This document shows positions 16,668-24,084 of a DNA stretch of 62,908 nucleotides, piece after piece. Each line of letters starts with the position of its first letter. Within the stretch, counting starts at the first letter, position 1. The notes under the pieces are model-generated. The model ran no database searches and was not told the DNA's origin. It was given only the letters and a program-made list of their open reading frames with translations. The position numbers and the translations under genes are program-made. The DNA is from an uncultured Ruminococcus sp. (GTDB lineage Bacteria; Bacillota; Clostridia; Monoglobales; Monoglobaceae): positions 1-62,908 of the forward strand of contig CACWIG010000005.1 of NCBI GenBank assembly GCA_902760955.1, written 5' to 3'.

Positions 16668-19266
16668 CAGCAAGTCTTGCAATCGGAACGCGGAAAGGTG
16701 AACAAGATACATAGTCAAGACCAATTTTGTGGCAGAACTCAACTGATACAGGGTCACCGCCGTGCTCACCACAGATACCTACGTGGAGCTTAGAGTTAAC
16801 GGGCTTACCAAGTTCGATAGCCATCTTCATAAGTTTACCAACGCCGTTCTGGTCAAGCTTTGCAAACGGATCGTTTTCAAATATCTTCTTGTCATAGTAT
16901 GCATCGAGGAACTTGCCTGCGTCATCTCTTGAGAAGCCGTAAGTCATCTGAGTCAAGTCGTTTGTACCGAAGCAGAAGAATCCAGCTTCCTTAGCAATCT
17001 CGTCTGCGGTCAGACAAGCTCTCGGAATTTCCATCATAGTACCAACTTCATACTCAAGCTCAACACCTGCAGCTGCGATTTCTGCATCAGCAGTAGCAAC
17101 AACGATGTCTTTTACATACTTGAACTCTTTAACATCGCCGGGCAACGGAATCATAATTTCAGGAACTATGTTCCAATCAGCGTGAGCCTTCTTAACATTG
17201 ATAGCTGCGCGGATAACAGCCTTTGTCTGCATCTTTGCAATTTCAGGATATGTCACTGCAAGACGGCAGCCACGGTGTCCCATCATTGGGTTGAACTCGT
17301 GGAGAGATGAGATAATAGCCTTGATATCTTCAACACTCTTACCCTGTGCGTCTGCAAGAAGTTTGATGTCATCTTCTTCTGTGGGAACGAACTCGTGGAG
17401 AGGCGGGTCTAAGAAACGAATGGTAACGGGGTTACCTTCAAGAGCCTCATAGAGCTGTTCAAAGTCGCCCTGCTGATAAGGAAGAATTTTGTCGAGAGCA
17501 GCTTCTCTCTCTTCAACAGTGTCAGCACAAATCATTTCACGGAATGCTGCAATTCTGTCAGCCTCAAAGAACATATGCTCTGTACGGCAAAGGCCGATAC
17601 CTTCAGCACCGAGTTCTCTTGCCTTCTTAGCGTCAGCAGGAGTATCAGCGTTTGTTCTAACCTTTAATGTTCTGAACTCGTCAGCCCAATCCATAATTCT
17701 GCCGAACTCGCCTGCGATTTCAGCATCAACAGTTGGGATAATGCCGTCATAGATATTACCTGTTGAACCATCTATTGAAATAAAGTCGCCCTCTGTGTAG
17801 GTCTTACCTGCAAGAGTGAACTTCTTGTTTTCTTCATCCATAACGATGTCGCCGCAACCTGATACACAGCAAGTACCCATACCACGTGCAACAACGGCAG
17901 CGTGAGATGTCATACCGCCACGAACTGTAAGTATACCCTGTGAAGCCTTCATACCTGTGATATCCTCAGGTGATGTTTCAAGACGAACGAGGATAACCTT
18001 TTCGCCTCTTGCGTTCCAAGCTTCAGCATCTTCTGCTGTGAATACAACCTTACCGCAAGCAGCACCAGGAGAAGCACCAAGACCTCTGCCTGCAGGAGTT
18101 GCAGCCTTAAGAGCCTTTGTGTCAAACTGTGGGTGGAGAAGTGTGTCAAGGTTTCTCGGGTCAATCATAGCAACTGCCTTCTTCTTGTCAATCATACCCT
18201 CATCAACCAGGTCACAAGCAATCTTTAAAGCAGCCTTAGCTGTTCTCTTACCGTTTCTTGTCTGGAGCATATAGAGTTTCTTGTTTTCAACTGTGAACTC
18301 CATATCCTGCATATCTCTGTAATGGTCTTCAAGTGTAGCACAAACCTGCTTGAATTCGTTGAATGCTTCAGGGAACTTCTCAGCCATCTGAGCAATAGGC
18401 ATAGGTGTACGAACACCTGCAACAACGTCTTCGCCCTGTGCGTTTACAAGGAACTCACCCATAAGACCCTTTTCACCTGTAGCAGGGTCACGTGTAAATG
18501 CAACACCTGTACCGCAATCGTCACCCATATTACCGAATGCCATCATCTGAACATTAACAGCAGTACCCCAAGAATAAGGGATATCGTTGTCACGACGATA
18601 AACATTAGCTCTTGGGTTATCCCAAGAACGGAATACGGCTTCAACAGCACCCATAAGCTGTTCTTTAGGATCGTCAGGGAAGTCCTTGCCGATTTTGCTC
18701 TTATATTCTTCTTTGAACTGACCTGCAAGAACCTTAAGGTCTTCAGCGGTAAGCTCTACGTCCTGAGTAACACCCTTTGCTTCCTTCATTTCGTCGATAA
18801 GCTGTTCAAAGTACTTCTTACCAACTTCCATAACAACGTCAGAATACATCTGGATAAATCTTCTGTAACAATCCCAAGCCCATCTTGCATTGCCTGTCTT
18901 TTCTGCCATTGTTTCAACAACAACTTCGTTAAGACCGAGGTTTAAGATAGTATCCATCATACCCGGCATTGATGCTCTCGCACCACTACGAACGGAAACG
19001 AGAAGGGGATTTTCCTTATCGCCGAACTTCTTACCGCAGATTTCTTCCATCTTTGTGATGTTCTGCATAATTTCAGCCTGAATTTCATCATTAATTTTTC
19101 TGCCGTCCTCATAGTACTGAGTACAAGCCTCTGTTGTAACAGTGAATCCCTGAGGAACAGGAAGGCCGATGTTTGTCATCTCAGCGAGGTTAGCACCTTT
19201 ACCGCCGAGAAGTTCTCTCATCGTTGCGTCACCCTCTTTAAAAAGGTAAACATACTTTTTTGACAT
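16642..19266 (-). CDS. ppdK: pyruvate, phosphate dikinase
   Basis: An 874-residue enzyme interconverting pyruvate + ATP + Pi and PEP + AMP + PPi, used in anaerobes for PPi-linked glycolysis or gluconeogenesis. An N-terminal ATP-grasp domain (GGKGANLAEM, SVRSGARASMPGMMDT) is followed by the phospho-His domain (GGMTSHAAVVARG) and a PEP-binding barrel (LCRTEHMFF, GTNDLTQMTYGFSRDD, GICGEHGGD). Full family length. RBS GGAGG precedes ATG 19266. The 3' end is the target of the GH30 cassette insertion and has been kept intact. A structured region lies upstream. Confidence 0.97.
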   Translation of the reverse strand: MSKKYVYLFKEGDATMRELLGGKGANLAEMTNIGLPVPQGFTVTTEACTQYYEDGRKINDEIQAEIMQNITKMEEICGKKFGDKENPLLVSVRSGARASMPGMMDTILNLGLNEVVVETMAEKTGNARWAWDCYRRFIQMYSDVVMEVGKKYFEQLIDEMKEAKGVTQDVELTAEDLKVLAGQFKEEYKSKIGKDFPDDPKEQLMGAVEAVFRSWDNPRANVYRRDNDIPYSWGTAVNVQMMAFGNMGDDCGTGVAFTRDPATGEKGLMGEFLVNAQGEDVVAGVRTPMPIAQMAEKFPEAFNEFKQVCATLEDHYRDMQDMEFTVENKKLYMLQTRNGKRTAKAALKIACDLVDEGMIDKKKAVAMIDPRNLDTLLHPQFDTKALKAATPAGRGLGASPGAACGKVVFTAEDAEAWNARGEKVILVRLETSPEDITGMKASQGILTVRGGMTSHAAVVARGMGTCCVSGCGDIVMDEENKKFTLAGKTYTEGDFISIDGSTGNIYDGIIPTVDAEIAGEFGRIMDWADEFRTLKVRTNADTPADAKKARELGAEGIGLCRTEHMFFEADRIAAFREMICADTVEEREAALDKILPYQQGDFEQLYEALEGNPVTIRFLDPPLHEFVPTEEDDIKLLADAQGKSVEDIKAIISSLHEFNPMMGHRGCRLAVTYPEIAKMQTKAVIRAAINVKKAHADWNIVPEIMIPLPGDVKEFKYVKDIVVATADAEIAAAGVELEYEVGTMMEIPRACLTADEIAKEAGFFCFGTNDLTQMTYGFSRDDAGKFLDAYYDKKIFENDPFAKLDQNGVGKLMKMAIELGKPVNSKLHVGICGEHGGDPVSVEFCHKIGLDYVSCSPFRVPIARLAAAQAAINE

Positions 19267-19359
19267 TTAAAATACCTCCAAATATATAGTAAATTTAATT
19301 TATTTGCATTTGTTTGTAAGACTTGTCCGCATAGAGTGATAGTATAAATCCGAACCGTG

Positions 19360-19535
19360 ATTTTGAAAGGTAAATTTACGATTTATCTGCGTTAAAATAC
19401 TCGGTAATCCGTCAGGATTACCTCCGCTTTTGCCTTGATAAACCAAAAATTTCCTCTTTCAAAATTCCCCGACCAAAAACATAGTAATTTTGAGCAGATT
19501 TTGGTGCGAAGGATGCAGATAGGCTGACGCCTATC
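19360..19535 (-). ncRNA. candidate structured RNA between tadA and ppdK
   Basis: The 335-bp gap without a gene holds at least five inverted repeats. These are ATTTTGAAAG...AAATTT (19360-19377) with 19447-19465; TTTATC (19382-19387) with GATAAA (19437-19442) nested inside it; a perfect hairpin GGTAATCC-GTCA-GGATTACC (19403-19422); CCAAAA (19473-19478) with TTTTGG (19499-19504); and GATAGGC-TGAC-GCCTATC (19518-19535). The nested arrangement is that of a folded RNA. I place it on the minus strand as a ppdK leader or independent RNA, but direction is not proven. No known family is recognised. It could also be a genomic repeat. Confidence 0.5.
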
Positions 19536-19601
19536 AAAGACGACAAGCCGAAAGATGCCTAAATTAATTGTTTTTGGCAGGTTCGGTTTTGTACTTTCAC
19601 T

Positions 19602-20051
19602 CTAACGAAGTTTTTTGAAAAAGTCCTTAAGCAAATCCGAACATAAATCTTCGCATATTCCGCAGTAGAGTTCAATGCGGTTAAGCGGCGAATTGCTGTC
19701 AAAAAGATTTTTGTTTGACACAGCACAACCGCCGATTTTGTCATATGCACCAAAGTATAAACGGGAAAGCCTTGCGTGTGAAATTGCACCGCAGCACATA
19801 GCACAAGGTTCAAGTGTGACATACATATCACAGCCGTTAAGCCGTGAAGTACCAAGTGCGTCAATTGCATCGTTGATAGCAATAATCTCGGCGTGCAACA
19901 GCGAATTCTGTTTTGTTTCGCACATATTATGTGCCGCAGAAATAACTGTTCCGTCTTTTACGATTACCGCACCGACAGGAACCTCGCCTTCAAGTGCGGC
20001 AAGCCTTGCCTCATCAAGTGCAATTTGCATATATTTGTTTTGCATAGTCAT
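19602..20051 (-). CDS. tadA: tRNA-specific adenosine deaminase
   Basis: A 149-residue zinc enzyme that converts adenosine 34 to inosine in tRNA-Arg(ACG). The zinc/catalytic motif is HAE (H53, E55) and PCAMC (C83, C86), as in the cytidine deaminase fold. Family length is normal. ATG 20051 and ATG 20045 are both possible starts; neither has a strong ribosome site. It follows the HPr-like gene by 61 bp on the same strand, so they probably share the promoter at 20394. Confidence 0.93.
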   Translation of the reverse strand: MTMQNKYMQIALDEARLAALEGEVPVGAVIVKDGTVISAAHNMCETKQNSLLHAEIIAINDAIDALGTSRLNGCDMYVTLEPCAMCCGAISHARLSRLYFGAYDKIGGCAVSNKNLFDSNSPLNRIELYCGICEDLCSDLLKDFFKKLR

Positions 20052-20112
20052 ATATTAAACACGACAAATCCCCACATATGAAATATGCAGGGATTGAGTC
20101 TGTGTATATAGC

Positions 20113-20343
20113 TTATTTCTGTATGAACGGATCGAGTTCAGCCAATAAATCTTCACATTCGCCACCGTGAGCTTCCACGTTGATAGGCTGTGTGAGGTCA
20201 AGACTGAATATGCCCATAATTGATTTAGCATCAACAACATAACGACCTGAAATTAAATCGATTTCATAGTCGTACTTGGTAACAATATTTACAAAATTTT
20301 TTACATCATTGATTGAACTTAACAGAACTGTAAATTCCTTCAT
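20113..20343 (-). CDS. HPr-like protein lacking the phospho-histidine (Crh-like)
   Basis: A 76-residue protein of the HPr fold. The segment KSIMGIFSLDL (residues 40-50) matches the HPr regulatory-serine region, with S41 at the Ser46 position. The GIHARPA active site is absent (LLSSINDVKNF), so it cannot carry phosphate from Enzyme I. This is the layout of Bacillus Crh, a co-repressor that only takes the HprK signal, though sequence identity to Crh is not claimed. RBS GGGAGG precedes the ATG. It complements the PtsH at 11872, which has His15 but Lys46. Confidence 0.8.
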   Translation of the reverse strand: MKEFTVLLSSINDVKNFVNIVTKYDYEIDLISGRYVVDAKSIMGIFSLDLTQPINVEAHGGECEDLLAELDPFIQK

Positions 20344-20393
20344 AAATATTCAACCTCCCAAAAATATAAATTTCTTGACATAACGTCATATAA

Positions 20394-20422
20394 ATTATAT
20401 AATTTTTTCTTGAATAAGTCAA
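20394..20422 (-). promoter_or_regulatory. promoter of the HPr-like/tadA pair
   Basis: On the minus strand TTGACT (20417-20422), 17-nt spacer, TATAAT (20394-20399). A small palindrome TGAC-GTTAT-GTCA follows downstream at about 20376-20388 and could be an operator. Confidence 0.8.
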
Positions 20423-20557
20423 TCAAAAATTATATAATTATTTAATAATTTTACCTTAATAAATTTATGCAATACTTCCAATAAGATGAAACAAAGCGAA
20501 ACATTGCTCAAATTTATTAAAATTGTTAATAAAAAATAAAGCGTACATTATAGATTT

Positions 20558-21862
20558 TTGTATGGGGTGATAAAAATTAAAGTTAAGTTTATAACTCTTG
20601 GATGTAAGACAAATATATATGAAAGCGAAGCAATGGCACAGTTGTTTGAGGAGTCAGGCTATGAGGTGATAAAGTCGGGCATTGCGGATATATATGTGGT
20701 TAACACCTGCACCGTAACGGGAACAGGTGCGTCCAAAAGCCTGAAGATGATTAGAAGAGCGAGAAGAGAAAACCCAAATGGGTGTCTTGCAGTTACAGGC
20801 TGTCTTGCTCAGACAGAGGCAGAACGCCTGAGAAAAGAGGAAAATATAGACGTATTAATAGGCAACGAGCACAGAGCCGACATTGTAGGATTGTGCGAGG
20901 AGGCTCTCAAGGGAAAAAAGACTGATGCCATAAGAGACGCAAGAGAAATTACAGAGTTTGAGGAGCTTGGAATCGTACACAGACAGCACAGAATAAGGGC
21001 GGAAATCAAGATTGAGGACGGCTGTAACAATTTTTGCAGTTATTGTAAAATTCCGTACGCGAGAGGTCCTGTACGCTCACGCAGTATGTCTAAAATTGAG
21101 GAAGAGGCAAAAACAATTTGTAATGATGGCTACAGTGAGATTGTGCTGACGGGCATACACATAGGCTCCTACGGCAAGGATTTGGAGGAGAATATTGGTC
21201 TGATAGATGTAATAGAGAGAGTTTCCGCTGTTACAGACGGCATAAGAATACGTTTAGGTTCCCTTGAACCTGTTATGATAACTGAAGAATTTGTCAGACG
21301 TGCGGCAAAGATAAAAGGATTGTGTCCGCAGTTTCATCTGTCATTGCAGAGCGGTTGTAACAGAACCCTCAAAGCTATGAACAGGCATTACAGTGCTGAG
21401 GAGTTTAAAACTGCTGTTGAGAATTTGAGAAAGGCATTTGAGGATTGTGCCATAACAACTGATTTAATTGTTGGCTTTCCTGGTGAGAGCGATGATGACT
21501 TTGAGGAGTCAAAAAGATTTTGTGAGGAGATAGGCTTTGCACAAATGCATATCTTTCCGTATTCGGTCAGAGAGGGAACATTGGCTGCCAAATTGCCAAA
21601 CAGAGTTCCTGAGTCTGTGAAAAACACAAGGTGTCATACGATGCTAAGAAAGGCGGCAGACATGAAGAAAAATTTTTGTGAAAAGTTTGCAGGCAAAGAG
21701 GTTGACGTATTGTTTGAGCAAGAGAAAAACGGCGTATGGAGCGGTATGACCGCCAACTATACAGAGGTGAGAAAGAAAACAAAAGAAAATCTGAGAGGCA
21801 AAACTCTTAAGGTTAAAGTTTTAGAATATGACTCAGAAAATGAGTGTCTGATTGCGGAATAA
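20558..21862 (+). CDS. mtaB: tRNA t6A37 methylthiotransferase MtaB
   Basis: A radical-SAM enzyme that makes ms2t6A37 in tRNA. The N-terminal MTTase domain has Cys in LGCKTN, VNTCTV and TGCLAQ. The radical-SAM cluster is CNNFCSYC, and a TRAM domain is at the C-terminus (about 370-434). The start is ambiguous. TTG 20558 opens the frame but has no ribosome site, while the clear site GGGGTGA (20564-20570) is spaced for an ATT codon at 20576 (reading IKVKFITLGCKTN). No ATG lies nearby. It is divergent from the HPr-like gene. Confidence 0.92.
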   Translation: MYGVIKIKVKFITLGCKTNIYESEAMAQLFEESGYEVIKSGIADIYVVNTCTVTGTGASKSLKMIRRARRENPNGCLAVTGCLAQTEAERLRKEENIDVLIGNEHRADIVGLCEEALKGKKTDAIRDAREITEFEELGIVHRQHRIRAEIKIEDGCNNFCSYCKIPYARGPVRSRSMSKIEEEAKTICNDGYSEIVLTGIHIGSYGKDLEENIGLIDVIERVSAVTDGIRIRLGSLEPVMITEEFVRRAAKIKGLCPQFHLSLQSGCNRTLKAMNRHYSAEEFKTAVENLRKAFEDCAITTDLIVGFPGESDDDFEESKRFCEEIGFAQMHIFPYSVREGTLAAKLPNRVPESVKNTRCHTMLRKAADMKKNFCEKFAGKEVDVLFEQEKNGVWSGMTANYTEVRKKTKENLRGKTLKVKVLEYDSENECLIAE

Positions 21863-21914
21863 GGCGTATGATGGACGCAATTCAATAGATAAATTAATAA
21901 TTAATAATTGTATC

Positions 21915-21937
21915 TTGTAGGGCATTGCGCCCTACAA
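21915..21937. repeat. TGTAGGG hairpin element, minimal perfect form
   Basis: TTGTAGGGC, 5-nt loop ATTGC, GCCCTACAA: a perfect 9-bp stem consisting almost only of the shared edge of the hairpin family. Its right arm overlaps the end of the RluA-family gene and supplies its last Leu codon and TAG stop. It lies between convergent genes. Confidence 0.85.
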
Positions 21938-22837
21938 TGTAATCGTTTTGCCTTTTAAATAGTCAAGGATACCGCTGTCGGTTTTAAAATCAAATATAAG
22001 TTTATGTGATGTCAAATGCTGAAATTCTTGTTCGCCGTCAAATTTTGCACCATATTTTATATCGCCGACTAAAGGACAGCCGACGTGGGAAAGGCAGACT
22101 CTTATCTGATGGGTTCTGCCTGTCATCAGTTCGGCTTCCACAAGGGCAGGAGTGCCTTGACGGACAGTTGTGTAAAATGTTTCGCAATATGTCGAATTGT
22201 TGATTTTGTGGTTATAAAAGAACATTTTTCGCTGTTTTTCGTCTTTTAACAGCCAACCTTTTATTGTGCCTGAAAGTGGTTTTGGAGTATGTTCTGTCTC
22301 ACACAAATAAAATTTTCTGATTTCTTTGTTCTTGATTTTTTGGTTTATTATTCTGAGTGCCGCAGAATTTTTTGCAGCAATGACCAGCCCTGAAGTGTTT
22401 CTGTCTATGCGGTGGCACAGTGAAGGAATAAAAACAGGTGAGGTGTCAAAATCTATCTCACCTTTTTTATACAGATACGCTCGTATTCTGCTTTCAAGAG
22501 AGTCGACGTTGCCGTCAATGTCCTGTGACGGCATACCTGACGGCTTATCGGCAACTATAATATTTGAGTCCTCATAAATCACGCTTATGTCAGGATTTGC
22601 GGTCTTCCAAGCATAATCCGATTTTTCAGTTCCGAAAAATTCGTCACTTATATACATCTGAACTATATCGCCGTTTGTCAGCCTGTATGCACCATCTTGA
22701 TGCTTTCCGTTTATGCGAACCTTTTTTTTTCGCAAAGATTTGTATATTTCGCTTGACTTTGCTGACGGCATAACCTTTGCCATAAACTTGTCAAGGCGTA
22801 TACCGGAATTATTTTCGGTAATTTTAAATTCTTTCAT
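21932..22837 (-). CDS. RluA-family pseudouridine synthase
   Basis: A 301-residue enzyme making pseudouridine in rRNA or tRNA. An N-terminal S4 RNA-binding domain (GIRLDKFMAKVMP...KKVRING) is followed by the catalytic domain with HRIDRNTSGL (catalytic Asp) and the GRTHQIRVCLSHVG motif. ATG 22837 is preferred over a TTG six bases upstream because of spacing to GGAATGAT. The stop TAG and last codon lie in the hairpin repeat at 21915-21937, so the repeat has defined the C-terminus. The exact RNA target (RluC/D-like) cannot be told. Confidence 0.88.
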   Translation of the reverse strand: MKEFKITENNSGIRLDKFMAKVMPSAKSSEIYKSLRKKKVRINGKHQDGAYRLTNGDIVQMYISDEFFGTEKSDYAWKTANPDISVIYEDSNIIVADKPSGMPSQDIDGNVDSLESRIRAYLYKKGEIDFDTSPVFIPSLCHRIDRNTSGLVIAAKNSAALRIINQKIKNKEIRKFYLCETEHTPKPLSGTIKGWLLKDEKQRKMFFYNHKINNSTYCETFYTTVRQGTPALVEAELMTGRTHQIRVCLSHVGCPLVGDIKYGAKFDGEQEFQHLTSHKLIFDFKTDSGILDYLKGKTITL

Positions 22838-22932
22838 TAACAATCATTCCTTTACTTGTAAAAGTATAAACCATAAGGCAAGAGTTTGCAATAAATTCTT
22901 TAAAATTAAACTAAAAAGTTTACTTAAAATAC

Positions 22933-22961
22933 TTGTAATCAATTAATTTTTGTGATATATT
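22933..22961 (+). promoter_or_regulatory. promoter of the pheS-pheT-ireB operon
   Basis: TTGTAA at 22933-22938, a 17-nt spacer ending TGA (extended -10), and TATATT at 22956-22961. Only about 50 nt separate it from pheS, leaving no room for a T-box. Confidence 0.6.
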
Positions 22962-23019
22962 ATACTAATAATTAAAATTTTTTTAAAAGAACTCTATGAA
23001 TTAAGGAATGATTTTACCA

Positions 23020-24039
23020 ATGAAAGAGAAATTAAACAAGATAAAATCTATGGCAGACGAGGCATTTGAGTCCTCGCATACACTGGAATCTCTTGAGGAG
23101 CTTCGTGTTAAGTTCCTTGGAAAGAAAGGCGAATTGACGGCTGTTATGAAGGGAATGGGTGCGCTTTCGCCTGAGGAACGTCCTGTTATGGGACAGCTTG
23201 CCAATGAGGTGAGGGACTATATCGGCGAAAAGCTTGAAGAAACCAAAAAGGCACTTCAAGCCGCAGTTGAGGAAAAGAAAATTCGTGAAGAAACAATAGA
23301 TGTTACTATTCCCGGTAAATGTCCGAAAAAGGGTGCAAAGCATCCGCTGACAAAGGTGCTGGACGATTTGAAGGATATATTTATCGGGATGGGATTTTCC
23401 ATAGCCGAGGGGCCTGAGGTTGAGCTTGATTATTATAATTTCGAGGCACTTAACATTCCTAAGGACCATCCTGCACGTGATACACAGGACACCTTCTACA
23501 TAGACGAAAATGTTGTCCTTCGTACACAGACATCTCCTATGCAGATCAGAACTATGGAAAAGCAAAAACCGCCTATCAGAGTTCTGGCGCCGGGCAGAGT
23601 ATACAGAAGCGATGCGGTTGATGCCACACACTCTCCTGTTTTCCATCAGGTTGAGGGTCTTGTTGTGGATAAGGGCATTACTATGGCGGACTTAAAGGGA
23701 ACTCTTGAAACCTTTGTTCACAAGCTCTACGGCGAGGAAACAAGACTTCGTTTCAGACCTCACCATTTTCCATTTACAGAACCCAGCGCAGAGGTTGATA
23801 TTTCCTGCTTTAACTGCGGAGGTAAGGGTTGTAACATTTGTAAGGGCGAAGGCTGGATTGAAATTCTCGGTTGCGGAATGGTTCATCCCAAGGTATTGAA
23901 AAACTGTAATATAGATCCGGATATATATTCGGGATTTGCCTTTGGTATCGGACTTGAGCGTGTGGCTCAGTTCAGATATGATGTTAAGGATATGAGAATG
24001 TACTATGAAAACGATATGCGTTTTCTTTCACAGTTTTAA
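23020..24039 (+). CDS. pheS: phenylalanyl-tRNA synthetase alpha subunit
   Basis: A 339-residue class II synthetase subunit that activates phenylalanine in an alpha2-beta2 complex with PheT. There is an N-terminal coiled coil (about 1-85), motif 2 region [20 protein letters not shown] (written here as [19 protein letters not shown] by position about 195-213) and motif 3 [19 protein letters not shown] at 23002-23007 is spaced for ATG 23020 rather than ATG 23008, which overlaps it. It is co-transcribed with pheT 45 bp downstream. Confidence 0.96.
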   Translation: MKEKLNKIKSMADEAFESSHTLESLEELRVKFLGKKGELTAVMKGMGALSPEERPVMGQLANEVRDYIGEKLEETKKALQAAVEEKKIREETIDVTIPGKCPKKGAKHPLTKVLDDLKDIFIGMGFSIAEGPEVELDYYNFEALNIPKDHPARDTQDTFYIDENVVLRTQTSPMQIRTMEKQKPPIRVLAPGRVYRSDAVDATHSPVFHQVEGLVVDKGITMADLKGTLETFVHKLYGEETRLRFRPHHFPFTEPSAEVDISCFNCGGKGCNICKGEGWIEILGCGMVHPKVLKNCNIDPDIYSGFAFGIGLERVAQFRYDVKDMRMYYENDMRFLSQF

Positions 24040-24084
24040 TTTGGCAAATATTGAGTATTATGTTCGGAAAGGATTGATTTTGAA

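Noticed and set aside
19267..19601. SRP RNA between tadA and the next gene, as in Bacillus
   Set aside because: The conserved apical SRP motif (GGAAGG/AGCAGC) is not present on either strand.
22844..23019. T-box upstream of pheS
   Set aside because: The gap is too short and lacks the T-box sequence and specifier stem.
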